Assembly: GCA_001972305.1 (NCBI GenBank)
Contig: BDDD01000355.1
Location: 124,001 to 188,000, forward strand
DNA: 64,000 nt
From: Cephalotus follicularis
Lineage: Eukaryota > Streptophyta > Magnoliopsida > Oxalidales > Cephalotaceae
Direction: 5' to 3'
The notes under the pieces were generated by a model, which made no database searches, had not been told where the DNA came from, and was given only the letters and a program-made list of their open reading frames with translations. Below, piece after piece: positions 45,829-64,000 of the stretch. How positions within the stretch are numbered: position 1 is the first letter of the stretch; each line of letters starts with the position of its first letter. A program made the position numbers and the translations under genes.

Positions 45829-46394
45829 TGATATGAGAAAAATCATATTTTAAGCATAATGACACGTGTCTCAATGAAGGGAAGACAGATGTCGTTCTAA
45901 GGCCTGGGCACGTGGTCTGCCATCACATCAAAGTGGGAAAAGAGACTGACACGCCGGCACAGCCACCTAACCTACAGACTGGCATGCCTCCACAACCATC
46001 TAATTTGTGGACTGGCATGCCGCCACGGCCATCAAATCTGGAGAAGATCAGGGGAAATGCCAAGACTTCTGACGCATTACCTTTAGGGGTCACCAACTCT
46101 TGATGGGACGCTCATCAGTCACGGGGAGGTCTATAAATACCAGTTTCACGATCAATACAAAGGTCAGCCATTTTAGCACTCAAAAGAACACAATACTCTC
46201 TGTGCAATCACTAACTAGAGTGTTGGAGTGTCCCCGGAAGCACAACCTCCTGGACCTTCTATCTTTCTCTTTTACTTGTGCGGGGACTACCAATCAACCG
46301 AACATTCTTTCTCGGATAGATTCTAGCATTTCTCTAAAACAAATCAAGCTTTTACACGTGGAGTACTGTTGAAGGAAAGATTTATGCATCAATA
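45829..46394 (+). mobile_element. 3' LTR of the Tat element
   Basis: It has the same length as the 5' LTR (566 bp), starting TGATATGAGAAAAATCATA and ending CATCAATA, so the terminal CA has become TA. A TATA box TATAAATA lies at 46132-46139. It is followed by the duplication GTTAA at 46395-46399. Confidence 0.93.
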
Positions 46395-47871
46395 GTTAAC
46401 AACGAAGGTTTGGCTTGGGAACAATGACGGTTCTGGATTTTTTGTTTGATTGCAAATGGTGATACTTTATCTGAGAATTTATAGTAATTTTGATTTGGAG
46501 CGTAATTAACTGCTTATTTTTCTTACGCAATGTACACATGACAACTGATGTGACATATAGCAACAGCTTAAATGCTAAAACTGATTATTTTTATTAAAAC
46601 AATGTAATTTTGTTATCATTTTTCACAGCACCAAATAATGTGCTGACGAGAGACCCCAAATTAAAACTTGTGAAGTCAAATTGAGACTTTTCAAATGCGG
46701 AAAGTCAAATTGAAAACTACTGTATAAGTTGAGAGGCGAAAATAAAATTTGACCACTGTAACTCCATATTACTCTACCCAACTTAAATTTAATAACAATA
46801 AAATTCAATTCACCCTTCAATTTAATTACGACTTCAATTCATGTTTCGCTAAAAACTATTTGAAAAAATATCATTACCACGCTTTAAAAAAGTGTGATTC
46901 TTTAATTTGATTCACAAGAAAAATTCTCACTATAATACACACCATCCGTTTTCGTTAATAAAATTGAGAAAAATCCTAAAACAACACTATTTTATATAAC
47001 ATTTCACGTGAAATAACACGTTATTCAATAATTTTTTTTGAAATATTCTCTATCTTTAAAAAATAGTGATTTCCTACTTTAAGGTACAACATGAGGATCA
47101 CATTAATGTTTTTCTAATTTTGTTGGGATTTTTTTTATTATAATACGTGAAATTGAAGAAAAAAATAAATATATTTAATTATAAAATCATTACTTTTCAA
47201 AAATGCCAACAAAATCTATTAGTACTCTAGTATAGAATGATAAAATAACCCTTCTATATATTTTTTATCATATGAATTAATCAAACACATTATCTCAAAA
47301 AATAATAAAAAATAATTAATATGTAAAAATTACATACAGAAAAATATCTATCTTTCCATACTACTAAAAGTTTTCTTCTTGTCATCCTAAGATTTTTCTA
47401 AACTATTTCGTTAACCAACAAACTTCATGCAGATAAAATGAGGAATTTTATTAGGAAAGTAGGTGAAATGGGTACACGAGATAAACCCGAAAACCACAAA
47501 ACTCACTGCAGTTTTAAGCAGTTCCCTAGCCCTAAATACATTTGTGATCTACCCTTCACCTGTACAATCCTTCCAATCCGATGGCACCAATTATGGAATT
47601 AGATTTTATAAAAACCCTTATGTAAGTCAAATAGATAACATAATCGACACCAGAACATGCCTAATGTAGATTAGGCATGGAGAACTGGCTATAATTTCAA
47701 CTTGCCTCAATCGTTCGGCATGATCGATACACTAACTTTGGCAAATTTTCACATAGCCCCTGAATGGGGCGTGCATTCCATCTCATCGACAATCCAGCTC
47801 AAGGAGAACAACAATTCAGCTCAAGGAGAATGAGAACATAACAAGAAATGGCCCGAATGGCTGCATTATGT
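46395..47871. other. AT-rich intergenic region downstream of the kinase gene
   Basis: There is no gene or repeat pair. The DNA is AT-rich with homopolymer runs. The last 200-300 bp before 47872 would hold the 3' untranslated region and poly-A signal of the minus-strand kinase gene; no single signal can be chosen by eye. Confidence 0.5.
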
Positions 47872-56954
<9,083 letters not shown>

Positions 56955-57580
56955 GCGAGCAATACCCCGGAAAACAAAAAGCTCAACAATTCACAACAAT
57001 TTGATCCTTAAATAACAATGAATGGTATGTTGTGTTTAGACCATCATAATGATAGTGTGAATTTGAAGTCAAGAATGAGAAACAAATTTCTTCCTTTAGC
57101 AATAGAAGTTAAATGTCACAGCTTGATCAACAAAACCCCGAAGGGAAAAAGCACTGTAAATTAATCCCACAGGAGATCAAAGTCCAAAAATAAAGAGAGA
57201 AACCCAAGAAGGGAAATTTAAAATGGAAATTAAATAAAAGAAAGCCAATCAACTTTAGTGATCAAAGAAGCTGTGAATGCAACATAACAAAGTAACACAC
57301 ACACACTAAACAAGAAGCAACTTAGGTGAAGTTAAGGAAAGAAATTGATAGTAACCAAAGCAAAAATAACAATTTTTCTGTCCAAAAAGAAGGAAAGAAT
57401 GTTGAGAGGGGGGGAGAGAGATACAGATGAAGGTAAAAGAGCAGGAAGTAGAAGTGAGGAAAAGAGAAGATGCTTATGCTTAGAAGTGGAAGCAAGGAAA
57501 AGGAAACAGAAAGCCAAGGATTCTTTATATGCTTTTTGTAAGCTTTTTATGTTATTGGAATTGTTTTTCAATTATTATTT
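56955..57580 (-). promoter_or_regulatory. Leader and core promoter of the kinase gene
   Basis: Upstream of the ATG the minus strand is a leader region with CT-rich stretches near 57395-57480. A TATA-like CATATAAAGAATCC lies at about 57528-57541. A start near 57500 would give a leader of about 550 bases, which may itself contain an intron. This is inferred by position. Confidence 0.5.
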
Positions 57581-58235
57581 TCTTTTGTTTTTTATATAAA
57601 TAATTTAGAAATTTATATATGGAGTATGAACAACCTTAATGTAATTGTAATTTGATCATTATACCACATAAACAAAAGCAAGGAGAGATTTGGTACGAGT
57701 TGTTCAAGTATGGCAATAAAAGAGACTAGCGACCATAGAAATTCTTAAATAAATATGGTCCATTGTATAACATATGAACATAAAAAAACATTATTATTTT
57801 TTTAGATAGTTATTCTATAAATTTTTAAAATTCATGATATATATTTATATTTTAGTTGTACCTATCTATCATGGAGTATATTTAGCTAAAAAAAATTTTA
57901 ACATTATATCTAAAATTGACAGGTCTCTTATGTTACATAAGAAACTCTAAACGATATTGTACTTGTTATAGTCACTAAAACGCATACATGTCATCTAATA
58001 GTTATATCTTATGATATATATTTTATTACATTTATTTTTGAACCTGATATTTTATTTATCTATATCATATATACACTTTAAATATATTAAATATCTCCAT
58101 ATAATTTAAGAACACATAATTGTTTCAATTGTTATTGATACAGCAAAAAATCTATCTATACCTAGAACGACACGTGTCCTACACGGACTTTGCCACGTGC
58201 ATAAATGAGACAAAGCTTACACGGATGAAACATAG
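57581..58235. other. AT-rich upstream region of the kinase gene
   Basis: There are no genes. It is very AT-rich. ACACGTGTCC and CCACGTGC (58170-58199) are two G-box-like ACGT words about 650 bp upstream of the TATA-like site and just beside a DNA transposon end. Confidence 0.45.
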
Positions 58236-59734
58236 CGCCCGTTTGGTATTGTGTTTTACCCGCGCTTTTTCCTAAATCTATTATAAAAAAAAACGTTTGG
58301 TAATAAATATCAAAATCACTTCCTCTCCAAATCACTTTTTTTTTAAAAAGCTTGAGACGCGCTTTTGCTTTACACGGCAATTTGCTGTGTTGGAAAAACG
58401 CAGATTTCTCAACGCAATCTCTCCCCCTGCAATGAAAACACCTAATCTCTCACCGCCTCACTCTCATCATCAGTCTCTCTTATTTGTATTTGTTTATATA
58501 TATGAAATCTGATTACAAGCTGCAACAGAGACAAAAGAAAAGAAAATTATGGAAGCAGAAGAAATGGAATTCAAAGAATGTGAAGAACCAGAAGAAGAAG
58601 AGAAAGAAGACAAGACAAGTGAGGGTGTTCTCATATTTTCTTTGTGAAGTTGTTCATATTTGGATTTATTATTGTTAGTTTTTTTTTCCCTGGTGAGTTT
58701 TACAATTTTCAGCTTCCCAACATAAAAGGGGGTTATGCTCCTAGGATCATAACGGGTCTGTAGGATCAGTTATTTTATGTACCAAGGTTTGAGAACCCCT
58801 AGTTGCTCTCAACTACCTTATCTCTGTTTCAACAAAAAAAATCAAAGTCATGTGCAACAAAACCAAAAATAAAGTCAGTAGAATGCTTTGAGGATCCAAG
58901 TGCGTGGTTGACGATTTCGGTTCAAATGTTGTGAGTTTGGTTTTGGTTGATTTGGTTATGGAGGCAGTGAAGGAAATGGTGTGGGTTTGAAGTTCGGGTT
59001 GACTATGGCAGTGGTATTTTAACAGGTATGTAATTGAGTTAGTTCTCAAAACACTCTAATTCCATTGCCTATGTGGGTGTTGCTAACTGTCAGTGGTGGT
59101 ATTGAGTGGAGGGATTGGTGTGTTTTTGGCGCTGACAACTGATTGTGTCTCATGTATTCGACAAAATGTTTGTAACGGCAAAAGTAACATTTTTTATGTA
59201 GTTTGTGTTTTTTGTTTTTATTCTTTAAAAATGTGAGCTTAGATTTCAGTAAATAATGATAAAAGCAAGTGATTGTGGTTTTGGTCGTGTGTAGTTTGTA
59301 ACGGTAAAAGTTTGCCTTTGTTGTTTGCAAGTGATTGTTTTTTGTTTTGGTTAACGATGGTTTGTTGGTGGCTTGGATGATTTGGAATGTTTTGTGTTGG
59401 TTTTGGTTAACGATGGTTTGGTGGCTCTATTTTGAGTGTTGTGGTTTTGGTCGTGTGGGTTGTTGAATAAAGAAAGAACATCAAACAAAAGCAATAGTTG
59501 ATTTTGGTAAAAAAAAGATATGAGTACAAAATAAAAAAAAAAAGATATCAGTAAATGTATTGCATGATTGTAAAAGAAATAAAACACAAACTGTAAAAAA
59601 AATAATCAATGGATACAGTAAAAAGTGATTTTGGTTATTTTGTTTACCAAACGTTTTTATAATACTTAAAACACTTTTACTCACATCACTTTTAAAAGTG
59701 ATTTTAGACAACACACAGCAATACCAAACGGATC
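58236..59734. mobile_element. TIR DNA transposon, about 1.5 kb, non-autonomous
   Basis: The left end CCCGTTTGGTATTGTG and the right end CACAGCAATACCAAACGG are inverse copies. The similarity continues for about 120 bp, including an internal ACGTTTGGTA and an AAAATCACTT word on both sides. CATAG flanks both ends (58231-58235 and 59735-59739) and may be the target duplication. No transposase frame is visible. The superfamily is not decided: CCGTTTGG ends are common to several plant TIR groups. Confidence 0.78.
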
Positions 59735-59772
59735 CATAGAGGAAGATCATTAAACTCTAGCTAAGGAAGTAG

Positions 59773-60379
59773 ATGATGTCCTCGGTTTCCAGAGGACAAG
59801 CAAGAGACATCCTCGGCTCCTCGTCAGAGGATCCCCCTTGTCCACAACGGAATATGACGCTAGGACCAACCAACATTTCGGGGCCGAGCAAGATAAGGTC
59901 AGGATCCTCGGCCGTCCTCCAGAGTACCCCAGCCGAGATCCTCGGCAATATGTCAGAGGATACCAGTCGAGATCCTCGGCAGTATTTCAGAGAATCACTT
60001 CCTCCTTCACCAGATAAGGCCCGAAAGTCAAGACAACATTACATGAATTTACCTCCGCAATATCAGCAAACAGTTACGCAAAATCAGGTGGAGATAAGGG
60101 AAATCCCGAGATCCTCGGCATTTCCTTAGGGGACAGTTATCACCTCTGTGATTCATGCTTAGACAGTTACAAACTAACACTATAAATACCAGTTTCGCAG
60201 TCTGGACAAATGTCAGCCATTTTAACTCTCAAAAGAACCTTATTTTCTTTGTGCAGTGCCTAACTTAAGCGTCGGAGTGTCCCTGGGAGAACAACCTCCT
60301 GGACCTTCAACGAGTTTGTTTATCTTGTGCAGGGATTACCAGACAACCAATCATTTTCTTGGACATATTCTAGCATTTC
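59773..60379 (+). mobile_element. LTR fragment of a Tat-related Ty3/gypsy element
   Basis: TGATGTCCTCGG may be its start. TATAAATA at 60181-60188 and the following CCAGTTT...GTCAGCCATTTTAACTCTCAAAAGAAC match the downstream part of the Tat LTR at 23726-23860. The upstream half is different and carries seven or more ATCCTCGGC words. It is broken at 60379 by the Sirevirus insertion; the remainder would lie past the window end. Confidence 0.78.
59785..60120 (+). repeat. ATCCTCGGC-motif array in the Tat-related LTR
   Basis: Words TGTCCTCGGT, CATCCTCGGC, GGATCCTCGGCCGTCCTC, GAGATCCTCGGC (three or more) and the inverse AGAGGAT occur over about 330 bp upstream of the TATA box. The inverse GCCGAGGAT shares its core with the GCCGAGG words of the solo LTR at 32490-33215. 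Confidence 0.7.
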
Positions 60380-61298
60380 TGTTGACTTTTTAGTCTCAAT
60401 CATAAGTTTTAATAATTACAAATTTGCATTTAACATGTTTACTTAATGTGCAAGATATTAGAAAGTTTCACATAAGGCAAAATATCAGCTGCAAGCAAAA
60501 GACATCAACCTCTAGTGCAAACGACATCGACGCCTTTGATCCAGCAAAGTTACAGGCCACTTTAAGTGAAAGACATCGATCCCTTTCAACAAAGACATCG
60601 ACGTCTTTAGTGCCCAAAGTTACAGGTCAAATTTTAGTGAAGACATTGATCCATACAAGCAAAGACATCGACGTCCGTACCAAAGACATCGTTCCCTTTC
60701 CTAAGACATCGACGTCTTTCTAGACCAATCTGCCAAAGCCAGAAAAGACATCGACCCATGAAGAAGAAGTCGATGTGATGCTCATATATTCAAATACCTG
60801 GATAGATTCCCAGCAAAGATATCGACGCCTATAAAAAGACATCGGCGTCTTTTTAAATGGATTGACCCGGGAAACATAGAACGGCTAGTAAACGAACTTG
60901 CAACGGCTAGCAACTATCAAAGACATGTCTTTATGTCAGCAGAGACAAAAACAAAGTTGCATCAACACATTTTTATATCCAAAATGCCCAAGACTTTTGC
61001 AACGGCTATAATCTGAAGAAAGCTATATATAGAGGCCAAGAAACAAGATTTGAGATGACTTGAATAACTTTTTTGATCATCTAACATCCAAGCTCAAACT
61101 TGCACAACTACAAGAGAAAGACATCAAGCTTTTGTTTACACTTTCATATCCAACCTTCAAGAGGTGCACACTCTCTATCCCTTATCTTTTACTTACAATT
61201 GTATTATTTGTTCTTGTGTGCTTGTTTAGCTTCATAGTTTAAATTTGTTTATTCCGCAAATAGTTTTCTTATTAAAGGTTGCCATACCATTCCCAACA
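60380..61298 (+). mobile_element. 5' LTR of the gag-only Sirevirus
   Basis: The LTR runs from TGTTGACTTTTTAGTC to CATTCCCAACA, 919 bp. A TCGA array lies at 60501-60853 and a TATA box TATATATAG at about 61023-61032. It has the same family start as the solo LTR at 3656 and the LTR ending at 31649. Confidence 0.93.
60501..60853 (+). repeat. TCGA-palindrome array in the gag-only Sirevirus LTR
   Basis: About ten GACATCGA(C/T) words alternate between a CCCTTT half and a CGTCTTT half, with AAAGTTACAGG spacers about 71 bp apart. The 3' LTR has the same set from 63690 to the window end, with several CG to TG or CA differences between the two copies. Confidence 0.87.
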
Positions 61299-61353
61299 AG
61301 TGGTATCAGAGAGGTTATCTCATAATTCTTAATTGTTAGAGATATAAAGATCC

Positions 61354-62981
61354 ATGGAAAATCATATGAATCTAAACATAGGATTAGAAGGATCCTCCAT
61401 AACTAGACCTTCGTTCTTTGACAAAAATAACTATAGTTTTTGAAAAACTAGGATGACCATTTTTCTACAATCCCTTGACTATCAATTATGGCATATTATT
61501 GTAAATGATCCTAGAATGCCCACAAGAACTATAGAAGGAGTAGTCTCTCCTAAACCCGAAAATGAATATAATGATAATGATTTTAGGACGCTCCAATTAA
61601 ATTCTAAAGCTAAACATGTTTTATTTTGTGCCGTTGGCCCGAATGAATTTAATCGGATATCTTCTTGTGATTCGGCAAAAGAAATGTGGGATTTTTAGAA
61701 GTCTCATTTGAAGGCACGAATCAAGTAAAGGAATCTAAAATTAGCATGCTTGTACATGAGTATGAATTGTTTATGATGCATAATGATGAATGTATAAGTG
61801 ACATGTTTACTCGCTTTACTACTATCACTAACTCTCTTAAGAATCTTGGCAAATCCTATCCTAATCAAGAACTTGTAAGGAAAATCTTAAGGTGTTTGCC
61901 AAAGAGTTGGACGCCTAAGGTGACGGCCATAGAGGAGGCTAAAGATCTCTCCACTCTTCCACTCGAACAACTCTTTGGTTCCTTGATGACACATGAGACA
62001 ACAATGAAGAATCATGAGAATGTGGAAGTCAAGAAGAAGAAGTCAATCGCTTTTAAAGCTTCAAAGGAAGATAGTGAAAGTGATGAAGATGGAGATGTGG
62101 CACTTATCACTTCCCAATTTAAAAGGTTTCTCAAAAATCAAAAAGGGAAAAAGACTTTCAAAAAGAATTTCTCTCAAGATGAAGAGTCAAGCAAAAGGGA
62201 AGAACCAACATGCTACGAATGCAAAATGCCCGACCACTTCAAAAACGAGTGTCCAAATCTTAAAAAGAAAGAGCAATTCAAGAAAAAGAATGAATACTCC
62301 AAGAAGAAGAAAGCGATGGTAGCCACATGGTCGGATAGCGATCCCTCAAGTTCTGAAGAGGAAAGCGATGAAGAAGTTGCACACATTGCTTACATGGTAA
62401 TTGAGGATGAGGAAGAAGTTGAGGTAAATTTTTCTTTTGACGAATTGTAAAATGCTTACAAAAAATTATATGATGAATATGAAAATGTTTGCTTGAAAAA
62501 TAAGACTCTAAAGAAAAATGCTATTTCTATGACAAAAGAAATTGAAATTCTAAAGAATGAAAATAGCTATCATAAAAATGAAATTGATATATTAAATATT
62601 TCCTTAAAATTATCAAATGATTTTGAGGAAGAGAATAAAAAGCTAAAACTTGAAATTGATGCTTTGAAGAAATCTTTTTCTACTTTCTCAAATAGTAGTG
62701 CTAAATTGGATAATCTTTTAGGATTACAAAGGTGTGTGTTTGACAAATCCGGTCTTGGCTATGAAGAAATGAAAAATGTCAAACACTTTAACAATTTCTT
62801 TGTTAAGAAATTTGAGCCTCAAATTATTTGTAATTATTGTGGTAGATTGGGACATATATCTACCTCTTGCTTTTTTAGGAATAATCCTTATTTTGGTAAA
62901 ACTAGAAAGAGTTGGGTTCCAAAAGAAACTCTTGTGACTAACTTGCAAGGACCCAAGTTTAAATGGGTACCAAAAGGTTAA
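61354..62981 (+). pseudogene. Sirevirus gag with two zinc knuckles
   Basis: The gene starts at ATG 61354 (MENHMNLNIGLEGSS). One frame is broken by TGA 61441-61443 (in place of a tryptophan), a one-base loss in a T run near 61692-61696, and TAA 62448-62450. The first part is the UBN2-type capsid (WKTRMTIFLQSLDYQLW-like text, LVRKILRCLPKSW). CYECKMPDHFKNEC is a CX2CX4HX4C knuckle, followed by a lysine/glutamate-rich coiled coil. The second knuckle is CNYCGRLGHISTSC. The total is about 540 codons, a normal Sirevirus gag size. Role: particle and RNA packaging. Confidence 0.9.
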
Positions 62982-63567
62982 ACCTTTTTTTTTTGTAGGT
63001 GTACTTGGAGTTAATTTCAAAATGCTCAAGTACATATGTTTGAGGAAGAAAGCTCTTGTTGAGGGGGAGGTAAATTTTTTTTAGACAATAAAATATTGCT
63101 TTCATTGATTTAATCTTTATCCAACAATTGGTTGATTTAATCTTTATCCAACAATTGGTATCTCTTAATTTTTTTTTTTAATGATATGATATTTTAACTT
63201 TCAATGGATTTTATTCTCAGTTGGTATCCCTTTAAAATGGTTTAATTGGTATCAAATTTTTTTGACATAATCTTTTTGATGCTAACAAAAAGGGGGAGAA
63301 TGCTTATGCTTAAGGAAAAATTGATAGCCTATGCTAAGGGGGAGCTAGATATGAAAATGTGCCATTAATGATGAATGTGCTAAGGGGGAGTTTATGGTAA
63401 AAGGGAAGCTAAGCTAGATAAGAGAAAAATGAAAATTAGATATCATATTAAGAGGGAGTATATCTATAGTTTTTAAGTTGGAATCTAAAAGAAAATCTTT
63501 TTTTTTGAAATGTCACATATTTTTTCATAATGAAGCAAATTTTTGTAATCATCAAAAAGGGAGAGAT
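62982..63567 (+). other. 3' noncoding region of the gag-only Sirevirus
   Basis: Several purine tracts: GAGGGGGAGG near 63063, AAAGGGGGAGAA near 63289, AAGGGGGAGC near 63338, AAGGGGGAGT near 63381, and AAAAGGGAGAGAT just before the LTR. A 27-bp word with TTGATTTAATCTTTATCC is tandemly doubled at about 63106-63160. No pol sequence is present. Confidence 0.8.
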
Positions 63568-64000
63568 TGTTGACTTTTTAGTCTCAATCATAAGTTTTAA
63601 TGATTACAAATTTGCATTTAACATGTTTACTTAATGTGCAAGATATTAGAAAGCTTCACATAAGGCAAAATATCAGCTGCAAGCAAAAGACATCGACCTC
63701 TAGTGCAAAAGACATCGACGCCTTTGATCTAGAAAAGTTATAGGCCACTTTAAGTGAAAGACATCGATCCCTTTCAACAAAGACATTGACGTCTTTAGTG
63801 CCCAAAGTTACAGGTCAGATTTTAGTGAAGACATCGATCCATACAAGCAAAGACATCGACGTCCGTACCAAAGACATCGATCCCTTTCCTAAGACATCGG
63901 CGTCTTTCTAGACCAATCTGCCAAAGCCAGAAAAGACATCGACCCATGAAGAAGAAGTTGATGTGATGCTCATATATTCAAATGCCTGGACAGATTCCCA
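63568..64000 (+). mobile_element. 3' LTR of the gag-only Sirevirus, partial
   Basis: It starts TGTTGACTTTTTAGTC and repeats the first 433 bp of the 5' LTR, including the TCGA array from 63690. It is cut by the end of the window. Confidence 0.93.

Larger units (their letters stand above)
23423..46394 (+). mobile_element. Tat-lineage Ty3/gypsy retrotransposon, full length but nested and decayed
   Basis: Two 566-bp LTRs (23423-23988 and 45829-46394) are flanked by a perfect 5-bp duplication GTTAA (23418-23422 and 46395-46399). Inside, in order, are a primer site, gag, protease, RT, a first RNase H, a second RNase H, integrase, a repeat-rich spacer, a long antisense spliced gene, a polypurine tract and the 3' LTR. 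The second RNase H and an antisense extra frame before the 3' LTR are known marks of the Tat group. Two later insertions (26676-34335 and 36419-40227) split pol. The element without them is about 11.5 kb. Frameshifts and stops leave it inactive. Confidence 0.95.
60380..64000 (+). mobile_element. Gag-only Sirevirus (TR-GAG type), 3' LTR cut by the window
   Basis: The 5' LTR is 60380-61298, the primer site GTGGTATCAGAG is at 61300-61311, gag runs 61354-62981, a purine-tract-rich noncoding stretch is 62982-63567, and the 3' LTR starts at 63568 and runs off the end. There is no protease, integrase or RT between gag and the 3' LTR. The LTR pair differs at about 15 of 433 compared bases by eye, mostly transitions, so the insertion is relatively young. 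It sits in the Tat-related LTR; the left flank is ATTTC (60375-60379). Confidence 0.92.

Noticed and set aside
61300..61311. tRNA-like sequence TGGTATCAGAG seen at several sites
   Set aside because: These are primer-binding sites complementary to the tRNA 3' end, each next to an LTR edge, not tRNA genes.

Overview
The window is plant nuclear DNA, most likely from a large, repeat-rich eudicot genome. One intact host gene lies inside a dense stack of nested transposable elements. The evidence is plant LTR-retrotransposon lineages (chromovirus, Tat, Sirevirus and other Ty1/copia types), a CACTA DNA transposon, a plant LINE remnant, and an 11-exon CDPK-related kinase gene. No bacterial or organellar genes, rRNA or tRNA genes were recognised, and the species cannot be named from the sequence.

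Layout. (1) Positions 1-11214: a decayed minus-strand Ty3/gypsy chromovirus. A Sirevirus solo LTR (3656-4984, duplication CCTGG) sits in its gag, and a plus-strand sibling solo LTR (6653-9236, duplication TATGT) sits in its own LTR. (2) About 11270-20740: a chromodomain scrap, then a badly decayed minus-strand Ty1/copia element (LTR 11621-13652). This copia is split by a non-autonomous CACTA transposon (16046-19799, duplication ATC) carrying a multi-exon piece of a beta-galactosidase gene. (3) 20740-23422: a LINE remnant and unassigned AT-rich DNA. (4) 23423-46394: one Tat-lineage Ty3/gypsy element with 566-bp LTRs (duplication GTTAA), two RNase H domains and a spliced antisense extra gene. 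It is split by a chromovirus-like solo LTR (26676-34335, duplication CAAAC), itself split by a Sirevirus deletion derivative (26990-31649). It is split again by a non-autonomous copia (36419-40227, duplication AATGT). (5) 47872-56954, minus strand: an intact CRK1-like gene of 11 exons and 576 codons. Its 4.1-kb intron 7 holds a deleted copia (49922-52472, duplication GTCTT). A TIR element (58236-59734) lies upstream. (6) 59773-64000: a Tat-like LTR fragment interrupted by a Sirevirus that keeps only gag and runs off the window.

Most striking signal. Short palindromes centred on TCGA are arrayed in the LTRs of several unrelated retroelement lineages. The core is GACGTCGACGTC or decayed forms such as GACATCGACGTC; one chromovirus LTR uses GTCGACGC and another CAGTCGACTG. 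In the Sirevirus and Tork-like LTRs the arrays lie upstream of a TATA box. A further array lies upstream of the extra gene of a Sirevirus. Palindromic LTR motifs are known in Sireviruses. The same core recurring across lineages, with the outer bases changing, is the observation I would follow first.
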